44,637 nt of DNA from Clostridiaceae bacterium (GTDB taxonomy: Bacteria; Bacillota; Clostridia; Oscillospirales; Acutalibacteraceae): NCBI GenBank assembly GCA_016295355.1, contig JAEDLK010000012.1, positions 1 through 44,637 on the forward strand, in the 5' to 3' direction. This document shows, one piece after another, positions 15,747-24,084 of the stretch; position 1 is the first letter of the stretch, and every line of letters begins with the position of its first letter. The position numbers and the translations under genes were made by a program. The notes below the pieces were generated by a model that saw only the letters and a list, made by a program, of their open reading frames with translations, did not search any database and was not told the origin of the DNA.

Positions 15747-15799
15747 AACCCATTATTCTGTCATCGGCGGGTTGGGTTATAGCGGATAAGGCTTATCCG
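15747..15799 (+). promoter_or_regulatory. structured 5' leader of the liv operon
   Basis: Within the ~80-base leader, AACCCA (15747-15752) can pair with TGGGTT (15773-15778). A perfect 8-bp hairpin CGGATAAG-g-CTTATCCG spans 15783-15799, ending 21 bp before the ATG and just before GAGGAGG. No known riboswitch is recognised. It could affect mRNA stability or attenuation. Confidence 0.5.
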
Positions 15800-15820
15800 T
15801 GTTTTGAGGAGGAACTAATC

Positions 15821-17101
15821 ATGAAAAAAGTATTAGCGCTGGTTTTGGCTGTTGCTATGCTGGTCCTGTGCTTCGCAGGGTGCGGTGGAGCAAAAGACAA
15901 CACCGAGAAAACCGTTTTGGCCTATATCTTGGCCGAAAAAGGCGACACCTATTCTTTAGGATTGGCTAACAACTTCAAGACAGCTTTCGAGGCTGCCGGC
16001 GGTCAGGTTGTTATGGAAACCTTCCCGAAGAACACCACCAACTTTTCCGACTACCTGCAAAAGGCTCTGGATAAGAAGGCGGATGTTATCTTCGCACCGA
16101 ACTCGGTGGCTGTGGCTTCCAACCTGTTGAAGAATGCGGCTGACTTGGGCGTTACATGCCCGATCATGGCCGGCGACACTTGGGAACATTCCGCTATTTT
16201 GGATGCTGTTAAGGGCACCGACCTGGCTGTGTACTGCTCGACCTTCTTCGACGAGAGCGACACATCTTCCACCGCTGCGAAAGATTTCGTTGCCGGCTTC
16301 AAGGGGTTCTTGAAAGAGAATAAGGATTACTACGACATGAACGGCGGTAACGATATTGTCGCTGCTGTTTCGGCTTTGGGCTTTGATGCTTACAATGTTG
16401 CTTTGAGTGCTATCCGTAAGGCCGCCGCAGAAAAGGGTAATGCCATGACATCTGTGGATGTTGCCAAGGCTCTGTGGACATTGACCTATGACAACGGCGT
16501 AACCGGCAAGATTCAGTTTGATGCTAACGGCGACGCTATTAAGGACAGCGCCTACATTAAGAAGGCCGGTAACGGCGCCTTTGAGTTTGCCAAACTGCAG
16601 AAGGTTGAAAACAAGGCTACTCAGGCTACCGCTTTTGATTACGGCGACGCTAAGGGCATTGCTTTGGATACCCAGAACAAGAAGATAGTCATCGGCGTTT
16701 ACGAGCCGACCTCCGGCGATAACGCTGCCGGCGGTAAGCAGGAAGTTATCGGTATCGCCTATGCTAACTCGCTGGATAACATTGTAAAGATCGGTGATGA
16801 TGAGTACAAGGTTGAGATTTATGTCAGCGATAACGGTTCCTTGGAGGAGAACGCCGTAACAGCCGCTTCCAACATCGTGAACCAGAACGCGCTGATTTCC
16901 TTGGGCTCTTACGGCTCCGGCGTTTCCATCGCCGCCGCTGATACCTTTGCTGCCGCCGGTATGCCGGCCATCGGTATCTCCTGCACCAACGCAGCCGTTA
17001 CCCAGGGCAACAACTACTACTTCCGCACTTGCTTCCTCGATCCGTTCCAGGGTTCTGTCGATGCACAGTTCGCATGGGATTTGATTTCTGCCCAGAAGTA
17101 A
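15821..17101 (+). CDS. branched-chain amino-acid-type ABC substrate-binding lipoprotein, circularly permuted
   Basis: This 426-residue lipoprotein (signal ending FAGC, Cys21) is the binding component for the livHMGF transporter that follows. Both halves of a LivJ/LivK-type protein are present but in reversed order. Residues 31-262 (VLAYILAEKGDTYSLGLA, then DVIFAPNSVAVASNLLKNAA, ending TGKIQFDANGDA...FAKLQ) are the usual C-terminal half. Residues 288-426 (KIVIGVYEPTSGDNAAGGKQ, then VSDNGSLEENAVTAASNIVN, LGSYGSGVSIAAADTFAAAG, FRTCFLDPFQGSVDAQFAWD) are the usual N-terminal half. A linker at about 263-287 joins the old C-terminus to the old N-terminus. The protein ends SAQK where a normal LivK would continue into the YILAEKGD strand that now follows the signal peptide. 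The new ends fall at a lobe-crossing segment, so the fold could survive. Ligand is inferred from the operon. Confidence 0.85.
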   Translation: MKKVLALVLAVAMLVLCFAGCGGAKDNTEKTVLAYILAEKGDTYSLGLANNFKTAFEAAGGQVVMETFPKNTTNFSDYLQKALDKKADVIFAPNSVAVASNLLKNAADLGVTCPIMAGDTWEHSAILDAVKGTDLAVYCSTFFDESDTSSTAAKDFVAGFKGFLKENKDYYDMNGGNDIVAAVSALGFDAYNVALSAIRKAAAEKGNAMTSVDVAKALWTLTYDNGVTGKIQFDANGDAIKDSAYIKKAGNGAFEFAKLQKVENKATQATAFDYGDAKGIALDTQNKKIVIGVYEPTSGDNAAGGKQEVIGIAYANSLDNIVKIGDDEYKVEIYVSDNGSLEENAVTAASNIVNQNALISLGSYGSGVSIAAADTFAAAGMPAIGISCTNAAVTQGNNYYFRTCFLDPFQGSVDAQFAWDLISAQK

Positions 17102-17123
17102 GAAACAATCGGTTCATTGAGTG

Positions 17124-17144
17124 CGGCAGGGATTTTCCCTGCCG
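17124..17144 (+). terminator. intercistronic hairpin after the binding-protein gene
   Basis: CGGCAGGG-atttt-CCCTGCCG is an 8-bp perfect stem with a weak T-tail. Such hairpins often allow partial read-through and keep binding-protein mRNA more abundant than permease mRNA. Confidence 0.6.
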
Positions 17145-17173
17145 TACTTTCGTTATTTGAAAGGGGATCAGAC

Positions 17174-18055
17174 ATGAATATTGTTCCTTACCTGATCCGA
17201 GGTCTTGCCACAGGTGGCCAGTTTGCTTTGGTGGCCATCGGCTATACCATGGTGTACGGAATACTAAAACTTATCAACTTCGCTCACGGCGATTTGTTTA
17301 TGGTTTCAGGCATTTTGCTCATTTACCTAACCGCCAGTCTGCCGACCTTCCCGATTTGGCTGTCCATTTTGTTGATGATTGCCTTAACGGTGTTAATCGG
17401 TTACTTAATTGAAAAATGTGCGTATTCGCCCTTAAGGCAGGCACCCCGTATGTCGGTCATGATTTCGGCTATCGGTGTTTCTTATTTGTTGCAAAACTTG
17501 GTTGCCTATTTGACCGGCGGTCAGCCCAAGCAGTTTCCGGACATCCCGGTTATCAGCGACAGTGTGGTGCTGTTCGGGGTTAAGGATAAGTTGACGGTAT
17601 TTTTGTCCCCGGTAGTGGCCGTTTTGTTGATGGCCGGTTTGGTGTTCGTTATCAACCACACCAAGTTCGGAATGTCCATGCGTGCTGTATCCAAGGATTT
17701 TGAAACCTCGCAGTTGATGGGTGTAAAAATCAACCGAGTCATTTCCATCACCTTTGCCATCGGCGCTTTGCTGGCGGCCGTTGGTTCGGTGTTGTATTTT
17801 GCCAAGAATACCGGTATTAACCATCTGGCCGGTTCCACACCGGGTATTAAAGCCTTTATTGCGGCCGTTGTCGGCGGTATCGGTTCGGTGCCGGGCGCTG
17901 TGGTGGGTGCGTTGATTATCGGAGTGGTGGAAAGTCTGGCCAAGGCTGTGGGATTGTCCGATTTCAGCGATGTGATTTCGTTCGCTCTGCTGATCTTCAT
18001 TCTCGTCATTAAGCCCACCGGATTGTTCGGTGAGAAAACAACGGAGAAGGTGTGA
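17174..18055 (+). CDS. livH: branched-chain amino-acid ABC transporter permease LivH
   Basis: This is a 293-residue inner-membrane permease of the LivH/LivM type with about eight transmembrane segments. The N-terminal signature GLATGGQFALVAIGYTMVYG leads into LKLINFAHGDLFM, typical of LivH. The C-terminal cytoplasmic loop with GIKAFIAAVVGGIGSVPGAV is the segment that contacts the ATPases. The start is the ATG at 17174 with AAAGGGG upstream; the longer frame begins inside the intercistronic hairpin. LivM follows 4 bp after the stop. Confidence 0.93.
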   Translation: MNIVPYLIRGLATGGQFALVAIGYTMVYGILKLINFAHGDLFMVSGILLIYLTASLPTFPIWLSILLMIALTVLIGYLIEKCAYSPLRQAPRMSVMISAIGVSYLLQNLVAYLTGGQPKQFPDIPVISDSVVLFGVKDKLTVFLSPVVAVLLMAGLVFVINHTKFGMSMRAVSKDFETSQLMGVKINRVISITFAIGALLAAVGSVLYFAKNTGINHLAGSTPGIKAFIAAVVGGIGSVPGAVVGALIIGVVESLAKAVGLSDFSDVISFALLIFILVIKPTGLFGEKTTEKV

Positions 18056-18059
18056 GCGT

Positions 18060-19166
18060 ATGAGAGAGACATTTTGGGACAAAAACAAACGCACCGTCTG
18101 TAACTTGGGGCTGGTGGCGGTTATCTTCTTGGCTTTGGTGGCTATTGAATTGTTTGCGCCGTCCACTTCCATGTGGTTTTCGGTGCTGCGTAAGGTTTGC
18201 ACTTTTTCTTTGGCCGCTGTATCCATGAACCTGTTGAACGGTTTTACCGGATTGTTTTCACTCGGCCAAGCCGGTTTTATGCTGTTGGGTGCGTATACTT
18301 ATGCTATTTTCACCATTCCCTCCGAGGCACGCGTCAGTGTTTTTCGCAACTACGGAACCAGTGTCATTGACTTTCAGATGCCGTTGATTCCGGCACTGCT
18401 GATTGCGGGTGTGGTGGCTGCTTTCTTCGCCTTTTTAATCGGCTTGCCGGTTTTGCGACTCAAAAGCGACTACTTGGCCATTGCCACCTTGGGCTTTGCC
18501 GAAATCGTCCGTGGTTTGGTGCAATTGCAACAGTTCGGTCCGGTGACCAACGGCCCCGACCCGATCAACAAGTTCACCTCACCCGACAACGTGTTGGTCT
18601 ACGCCGGTATCACCGGCGTGTGTGTGTTGCTGATTGTGTTGCTCATCAATTCCACCTACGGCCGTGCCTTTAAGGCCATCCGTGACGACGAAATCGCCGC
18701 CGAGGCTATGGGCATTAACTTAGCGCATCATAAACGGCTGTCTTTTGTGACCAGCTCGTTCTTCTGCGGCATTGCCGGCGCTATGCTGGCCATGTGCAAC
18801 ACCAGTGTTTCGGCGGTCACCTTCACGTCCAGTATGACCTATCAGATTTTGCTGGTCGTGGTTATCGGCGGTATCGGTTCGGTGTCCGGCTCTATTTTGG
18901 CCGCCTTCATTTATTACTCCAGCAGTGAGTGGTGGTTGAAGTTTTTGGATGTGGAAACCTTCACGCAGGCCGGAACCAAGGTTCCGCTGTTGGGGCCGGG
19001 CTTCCGTATGGTTGTTTTCTCGGTGCTCATTATGATAGTGGTGTTGTTCTTCCACAAGGGTATGCTCGGTTCGAGGGAAATGTCGGTCTATGACGGCTTT
19101 ATGAAAATAAGACGTCTGTTTTGCCGTAAGCAAACAGCCAAAACAGAAGGCGGTGAACAGGCATGA
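18060..19166 (+). CDS. livM: branched-chain amino-acid ABC transporter permease LivM
   Basis: This is a 368-residue second permease subunit. The segments LLNGFTGLFSLGQAGFMLLG and LRLKSDYLAIATLGFAEIVR are characteristic of LivM. FKAIRDDEIAAEAMGINLAH is the EAA-like loop that engages the ATP-binding subunits. The C-terminus is charged and cytoplasmic. The start is the ATG at 18060, with GGAGAAGG overlapping the end of livH. It overlaps livG by four bases. Confidence 0.93.
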   Translation: MRETFWDKNKRTVCNLGLVAVIFLALVAIELFAPSTSMWFSVLRKVCTFSLAAVSMNLLNGFTGLFSLGQAGFMLLGAYTYAIFTIPSEARVSVFRNYGTSVIDFQMPLIPALLIAGVVAAFFAFLIGLPVLRLKSDYLAIATLGFAEIVRGLVQLQQFGPVTNGPDPINKFTSPDNVLVYAGITGVCVLLIVLLINSTYGRAFKAIRDDEIAAEAMGINLAHHKRLSFVTSSFFCGIAGAMLAMCNTSVSAVTFTSSMTYQILLVVVIGGIGSVSGSILAAFIYYSSSEWWLKFLDVETFTQAGTKVPLLGPGFRMVVFSVLIMIVVLFFHKGMLGSREMSVYDGFMKIRRLFCRKQTAKTEGGEQA

Positions 19167-20014
19167 GTGAAGCTAAGAATGTTTTGCACGTCGAAAATGT
19201 GACCATGCAGTTCGGCGGCGTGGTAGCGGTTGACAATTTAACAATGGATGTCAACGAGGGCGAAATCGTAGCTCTCATCGGCCCGAACGGTGCGGGAAAG
19301 ACTACGGCGTTCAATGTGATTACCGGCGTGTATGAGCCGACCAACGGTGCGATTGACTTTGAAGGCAAGCGCATCATTGAGAATAAACCGCAAGGCAAGA
19401 TGAAAAAACTCTATGCCGGACAGAACAACGGAGTGTACACCTCGGTGATTCGCAAAACGCCGGATTGCTTGACCCGTCTTGGCATGGCTCGAACCTTCCA
19501 AAACATCCGTTTGTTCAAGTCCATGACGGTGTTTGACAATGTGTTGACGGCCAAGCATATGCGCCGCACCAGCAATTACTTCACGGCGATGTTGCATCTA
19601 AACGGTAAGGAAGAAGCCGCCATGCGTCAGCAGACCTTGGATTTGTTGACGCTGGTTGGCCTTGAAGACGTGAAAGATGAGTTGGCCACCAGTCTGCCGT
19701 ACGGTAAACAGCGTAAATTAGAGATTGCCCGTGCCTTGGCCACCAATCCGACCTTGTTATTGTTGGATGAGCCGGCGGCCGGTATGAATCCGCAGGAAAC
19801 GGTTGAATTGACCGAGTTTATTCGCTACATTCGTGAAAAATTCAATCTAACCATCCTGCTGATTGAACATCACATGAATTTGGTCATGGATATTTCCGAC
19901 CGTATTTATGTCATTGACTTCGGCAAGGAGATTTGCGAGGGTACGCCGGCACAAGTGCAGTCCGATCCTCGTGTTATCGAGGCTTATTTGGGGGTGGCAG
20001 AAGACGATGAGTAG
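19163..20014 (+). CDS. livG: branched-chain amino-acid ABC transporter ATPase LivG
   Basis: This is a 283-residue cytoplasmic ATPase. Walker A GPNGAGKTT lies near residue 39. The family marker GMARTFQNIRLF is present. The signature loop reads LPYGKQRKLEIARAL in place of LSGGQ, as usual for LivG, followed by Walker B LLLLDEPAAGMNP and the switch histidine in LLIEHHMNLVM. It is slightly longer than average because of an insert around residues 70-100. It overlaps livM (ATGA) and livF. Confidence 0.93.
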   Translation: MSEAKNVLHVENVTMQFGGVVAVDNLTMDVNEGEIVALIGPNGAGKTTAFNVITGVYEPTNGAIDFEGKRIIENKPQGKMKKLYAGQNNGVYTSVIRKTPDCLTRLGMARTFQNIRLFKSMTVFDNVLTAKHMRRTSNYFTAMLHLNGKEEAAMRQQTLDLLTLVGLEDVKDELATSLPYGKQRKLEIARALATNPTLLLLDEPAAGMNPQETVELTEFIRYIREKFNLTILLIEHHMNLVMDISDRIYVIDFGKEICEGTPAQVQSDPRVIEAYLGVAEDDE

Positions 20015-20726
20015 CATTTTACAAATCAAAAATCTGGATGTGCATTTCGGCGGTATTTGTGCCGTCAACGGCATTTCCATGGATGTTGAAAAGGGCAAGA
20101 TCATCACGCTAATCGGCGCCAACGGTGCCGGCAAGTCCACCATTCTGCGGTGTATTTCGGGCATCGTCAAACCGCAAAGGGGCGACATCCTCTTCAACGG
20201 CGAGTCTATTTTGGGATTGTCCCCCGATAAGATTGTGTCCAAGGGCATCACCATGGTGCCGGAAGGCCGTCGGGTGTTCCCCAACTTGACCGTGTTGGAA
20301 AACCTGAAAATCGGCGCTTATCTGAGGAAGGATAACTTTAGCGAGGACATCGAATATGTGTATTCTTTGTTTCCCCGCTTAAAGGAGCGTCATTGGCAGT
20401 TGGCCGGAACCCTGTCCGGCGGCGAACAGCAAATGTTGGCTGTAGGTCGGGCGCTTATGGCACGGCCGTCGGTCATCATGATGGACGAACCGTCGCTTGG
20501 TTTGGCTCCGCTGGTGGTGCGCGACATCTTCAGCATCATTCGCACCATCAATGAGAAGGGCATCACCGTGCTGTTAAATGAGCAAAACGCCAACATGGCG
20601 TTGAAGTTGGCCGACCGAGGCTATGTTATCGAAACCGGTAACATCACCATGACAGGCACCGGCGCTGAATTGGCAGCCGACGAACGGGTCAAGGAAGCCT
20701 ATTTGGGCAAAAAAAGAGAACAGTAA
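20007..20726 (+). CDS. livF: branched-chain amino-acid ABC transporter ATPase LivF
   Basis: This is a 239-residue second ATPase of the liv system. It has Walker A GANGAGKST, the marker GITMVPEGRRVFPNLTVLEN typical of LivF, signature LSGGEQQMLAVGRAL, Walker B VIMMDEPSLGLAP and a C-terminal VKEAYLGKKRE. In place of the usual switch histidine it reads NEQN, as other LivF proteins do. The start is the ATG at 20007 inside the end of livG (8-base overlap), since the sequence before it is livG in another frame. It is the last gene of the operon. Confidence 0.93.
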   Translation: MSSILQIKNLDVHFGGICAVNGISMDVEKGKIITLIGANGAGKSTILRCISGIVKPQRGDILFNGESILGLSPDKIVSKGITMVPEGRRVFPNLTVLENLKIGAYLRKDNFSEDIEYVYSLFPRLKERHWQLAGTLSGGEQQMLAVGRALMARPSVIMMDEPSLGLAPLVVRDIFSIIRTINEKGITVLLNEQNANMALKLADRGYVIETGNITMTGTGAELAADERVKEAYLGKKREQ

Positions 20727-20756
20727 CGGTTTTGCTCTGTAAAAAGCCGTATCACA

Positions 20757-20796
20757 CATCTGCCTGTTGGAACCGTTCCGATGGGCAGATGTTTTT
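20757..20796 (+). terminator. intrinsic terminator of the liv operon
   Basis: CATCTGCC pairs with GGCAGATG (the inner loop can also pair), followed by TTTTTATAAAAAA. Confidence 0.9.
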
Positions 20797-20829
20797 ATAA
20801 AAAACGGCCTTCCCATTAAGCAGAATCGT

Positions 20830-21064
20830 TCTCCCGTTCGTCGCCCTTGTGCAGAGGAGCGTTAGAGGTTGTGCAAAGATAAGGGTTGTTATCCCTCGTC
20901 GGCTCCTTTGTGCAAAGGGAGCAGTCAGCGAAGCTGGCTGAGGAATTGTTCGTGACCGGAAGTAACCACAAAAACAAACAATTCAACACAAACTTTCTCT
21001 CAAGAACAACCTTCCGTCTTTGCCTGTCGTTAAATTCACCATCCCTTACACAGGGAAGGCTTTG
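20830..21064. repeat. REP-like double-hairpin intergenic repeat
   Basis: One hairpin GCTCCTTTG/CAAAGGGAGC (20902-20922) is followed directly by a second, CAGTCAGC-gaa-GCTGGCTG (20922-20940). About 100 bp later comes the CCTTACACAGGGAAGGCTTT block shared with 14042-14062. The two-hairpin layout recurs at 22889-22922. No coding frame is supported between 20800 and 21290. Confidence 0.7.
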
Positions 21065-21296
21065 TTTTTTATCAGCAAAAGCATCTTCTCCTGTCTGGCG
21101 GGGTTAACATGTACGCCTATGATGTTGCGGTGGCGCTTACAGGAAAGGCATGAATCGCACAAAGTAAAGCCCTAACGCAGTAAAAGGAACAGCCAAAACA
21201 GCAGGGCATGACCGGGGGGGGAATGGTTCTTTTCCTCTGTCGCCGTGACCAATACGGGAAACGTTCTCTTCAAAAGGTTTTTTTTTGTAGATTTTC

Positions 21297-21325
21297 TTGA
21301 CAAAGCCTATAGGCACGTCTATAAT
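21297..21325 (+). promoter_or_regulatory. perfect-consensus sigma-A promoter
   Basis: TTGACA, 17 bp, TATAAT, 47 bp before the glycosidase-like gene. A CCTATAGG palindrome lies in the spacer. Confidence 0.92.
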
Positions 21326-21372
21326 GAAGGCGCAAAAAACGGTCATATAAAAGTCCTAAAAAGGAGACAGTC

Positions 21373-22800
21373 ATGACAGAACTATACTTTGATGACCAAG
21401 CGTTGTTTGTTCGGGAAAACTTAAAGCGGGTCTACGCCAAGCCCGAAGTGGTCGGCGACTACTATGACCCCGCCTTTAGTATTGATTATCCCTTTTCCAT
21501 GGGCTTTCGGCTGGATGACGGCCGTGTTCGTGTGCTGTATATGGGGCGCAATCTTAGCGGAGTGCAGGGCTTTTTTGCGGCCATCAGTGACGACGGCGTG
21601 CATTTTACACCCGAAACCGTTCCGGTTGAGTTTGAAGGGAAGGTAGCGCGTCACTCTTTCATGGAGTGCATGGAGGGTGATGAGATTGCCACCATCGTAG
21701 AGGATAAAACCGCCCCTAAGGAAGAGCGGTATAAAATGTTGTTTACCAGCTTCCGTGCTCAACTCAATTATGTCAGAGGGCCGGTGTTTGTGTCGGCCGA
21801 TTTGTTGCACTGGACGCCAATTGCAGGCGAGGCATGGAATGACGGTTGCGAGCCGTGCACGGGGTGTTTTTATAACGAACATCATAAGTGTTTCACCGTT
21901 TTGCACCGTCCGTTCTGGGGCGACCGCCGCGTTGTCTTCACCGACACGAACGATTTCAGACATTTTACGCCTGCCGAACTGGTTCTGCAGGAGGACAGCC
22001 TGGACGCACCGTTGGATGAACTGTACGGTATGCCGGCTTTTGCGTATGAGGGGATGTATATCGGCTTTGTGCAGATGTTAGTCGAAAACAGACAGGTTTA
22101 CGGCGGCAAATCAAACCCCGGCAACATTGTGACCCAGTTGGCCTATTCCTATAACGGTCATCATTGGAATCGGTGCTTGCGAGAATCCTATTATAAAGAT
22201 TATCACGGTCAGCCTTGCTGTATGTGGTTTGGCAATATGATTCCGGACACCGATGGCAGTCTGTTGATGTATGGCACCTACACCCCGCATGATCATGGCA
22301 AGTGCTTTGATGAGAGTGCCGACGGCCGAGTGCGGATTTATCGGGCGCGTAAGGATGGCTTTGTGGCGCTTGAAACCGAGCCGGGCAAGGTCGGTCGGTT
22401 GGCCACCCGTCATCGCTTTTGGCAGGGCGGAGAACTCAAAATCAATCTAAAGGCGCAAAGAGCAACCGTGCAAATATTGGATATGAACAATCAACCGGTC
22501 GAGGGCTTCACCCATGAGGATTGTGCGGTATTCAGCGGTGATGACACCGATTGGGTGCCTGCCTTCAAGGGCGGCAGCATGGATCGGTTTAATGACACAC
22601 CCATTGTCATTGAGATTTGCCTGACCGACGGCGCCTTATATGCCATGCGGCATAACGGATTCCAGTTAATGGGCAGTCAGGTGCGCCGCTATAAGTTTTT
22701 CGGCAAAGAACACATGATTTTCGATCCCAAAAATCCTTATCCGGAAAAGCTGACCGAATCGGATAGCATACAGAATAAATCCTACGAATTGCTTACATAA
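21373..22800 (+). CDS. predicted beta-propeller glycosidase-like protein (GH43/GH32 superfamily fold)
   Basis: This is a 475-residue protein without a signal peptide, so probably cytoplasmic. Repeated blade-like motifs are visible: AISDDGVHF, FVSADLLHWTPI, FTDTNDFRHF and AYSYNGHHWNR, the 'S-x-D-x-x-x-W' pattern of five-bladed GH43/GH32/GH68-type propellers. Acidic residues start the blades (for example DPAFSIDYPFSMGFR). The C-terminal ~120 residues (ELKINLKAQRATVQILDMNN) form a beta-sandwich, as in GH32 enzymes. The substrate cannot be read; a fructan, arabino- or other glycan role is possible. It has a perfect promoter, AAGGAG 6 bp before the ATG, and a terminator, so it stands alone. Confidence 0.7.
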   Translation: MTELYFDDQALFVRENLKRVYAKPEVVGDYYDPAFSIDYPFSMGFRLDDGRVRVLYMGRNLSGVQGFFAAISDDGVHFTPETVPVEFEGKVARHSFMECMEGDEIATIVEDKTAPKEERYKMLFTSFRAQLNYVRGPVFVSADLLHWTPIAGEAWNDGCEPCTGCFYNEHHKCFTVLHRPFWGDRRVVFTDTNDFRHFTPAELVLQEDSLDAPLDELYGMPAFAYEGMYIGFVQMLVENRQVYGGKSNPGNIVTQLAYSYNGHHWNRCLRESYYKDYHGQPCCMWFGNMIPDTDGSLLMYGTYTPHDHGKCFDESADGRVRIYRARKDGFVALETEPGKVGRLATRHRFWQGGELKINLKAQRATVQILDMNNQPVEGFTHEDCAVFSGDDTDWVPAFKGGSMDRFNDTPIVIEICLTDGALYAMRHNGFQLMGSQVRRYKFFGKEHMIFDPKNPYPEKLTESDSIQNKSYELLT

Positions 22801-22806
22801 AAAAGT

Positions 22807-22843
22807 CACCCGGTCTTTCAATACGAAAGGTCGGGTGTGTTTT
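22807..22843 (+). terminator. intrinsic terminator
   Basis: CACCCGGTCTTTC and GAAAGGTCGGGTG form a 13-bp stem with a central mismatch, followed by TGTTTTG. Confidence 0.8.
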
Positions 22844-22886
22844 GTCTTTCATCGGCTCTCATGCTCAAAATCTTTTCTCTTGTCAG

Positions 22887-22931
22887 CCCCTCCCCCGGTA
22901 AAGGAGGCGGCCGTCGAGGCCGACGGGAGGA
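22887..22931. repeat. REP-like double hairpin
   Basis: CCTCC/GGAGG (22889-22893, 22903-22907) is followed directly by CGGCC-gtcga-GGCCG (22908-22922) and GGGAGGATGA. It has the same two-hairpin plan as 20902-20940, and it sits between the converging genes. Confidence 0.6.
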
Positions 22932-22948
22932 TGATTCATAGCCGTTAG

Positions 22949-23797
22949 TCACGATAGCCGTGCATACAAGTCTGCCAACTGCGACAAGGTCAACCGTTCG
23001 CTGCGAACCGACGGGTCAAGGCCCATGTCGCCAAGGGCGGTAAAAACCGCTTGCTTATCATAGCCCAGCGTGTTGGCCAGCGTGTTGGCCAAGGTTTTGC
23101 GTCGTTGGGCAAAGCATCCTTTCACCATAGCAAAAAAAGCCGTCTCGTCACGCACCTGCACAGGCGGTTGCGGCAGTACCGATAGTTGAATCACAGCCGA
23201 GTCCACCTTAGGGGAGGGCATAAAGGCTTCGTGAGACACGGTGAAGAGTAGCCGGGGTTGGGCGTAATAGGCGACCGCCACGGTCACAGCACCGGCCTCC
23301 CTGGTGCCCACCGGAGCACAAAGGCGTTCTGCTGCCTCCTTTTGCACCATGACGGTTACGTTATCCACCGGTAAACGGTCGCCGAGCAACTTCATGATGA
23401 GGGGGGATGTTATATAATAAGGTAAGTTTGCACAGACGGCGACTTTCTCGCAGTCGGCAAAGCGGTCGGCAATCAAACCGGCCAAATCCATGGTCAAAGC
23501 GTCTCCGAAAACGACCTCGGCGTTGTCAAGTCCCTCAAGGGTTTCGTTAAGCACCGGACAAAGGCGTTGGTCTAATTCCACCGCCACAACTTTTTTGGCC
23601 ACCTTGGCGCACTCTCTTGTCAGGACGCCGAAGCCCGGGCCGATTTCCAACACGCCGGTGGTGTCATCGGCGGCCGCAGCAGCCATAGCGGGGCAAACAT
23701 CGGGGTCAATCAAAAAATTCTGCCCCAACGATTTCTTAAAGGAGAACCCGTGACGGGTCAAAAGCGACCGCACAACCGCTTCGTTAGATAAATTCAA
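22949..23797 (-). CDS. rsmA: 16S rRNA dimethyladenosine transferase RsmA/KsgA
   Basis: This is a 282-residue SAM-dependent methyltransferase that dimethylates the two adjacent adenosines in helix 45 of 16S rRNA during 30S maturation. KSLGQNFLIDP (22-32) is the family's N-terminal signature, EIGPGFGVLT (51-60) is SAM motif I, VELDQRL is motif II and NLPYYIT (124-130) is the catalytic NLPY motif. The C-terminal helical domain with QRRKTLANTLA is present. The start is taken as the TTG at 23797 because AAAGAGG lies 8 bp upstream; the GTG at 23806 would sit on the ribosome site. It is a single minus-strand gene. Confidence 0.95.
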   Translation of the reverse strand: MNLSNEAVVRSLLTRHGFSFKKSLGQNFLIDPDVCPAMAAAAADDTTGVLEIGPGFGVLTRECAKVAKKVVAVELDQRLCPVLNETLEGLDNAEVVFGDALTMDLAGLIADRFADCEKVAVCANLPYYITSPLIMKLLGDRLPVDNVTVMVQKEAAERLCAPVGTREAGAVTVAVAYYAQPRLLFTVSHEAFMPSPKVDSAVIQLSVLPQPPVQVRDETAFFAMVKGCFAQRRKTLANTLANTLGYDKQAVFTALGDMGLDPSVRSERLTLSQLADLYARLS

Positions 23798-24018
23798 GTA
23801 AAGCACCTCTTTGTTTTTGGCGATGGTCCGTTTTGCCTGTCCGTGATGAATCAGGTAAAAGCTAACGGCTATCGTGCCTTTTCTTTACTGTACCATACAT
23901 TCAGACGGTTTGCAAGAATAGAACTTTCAAACGGGCGTTGCCGCCCATAAAAAAGGCAAAAGGAGCCAATCATATCTGTAAATTTCACAAATTTGCATAG
24001 AAATAATGAAAAAAACCA

Positions 24019-24047
24019 TTGACATTTGATTTCTTCTGTACTACAAT
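24019..24047 (+). promoter_or_regulatory. sigma-A promoter of the 1691-residue protein gene
   Basis: TTGACA, 17 bp, TACAAT. Confidence 0.85.
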
Positions 24048-24053
24048 ATGCTT

Positions 24054-24066
24054 GTGATATTATCAC
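24054..24066. promoter_or_regulatory. operator-like dyad at the transcription start
   Basis: GTGATA-t-TATCAC is a perfect 13-bp inverted repeat starting 6 bp after the -10, just before AGGAGG. It is well placed for a repressor; no matching regulator is identified. Confidence 0.5.
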
Positions 24067-24084
24067 GATAGGAGGAGTATATGT

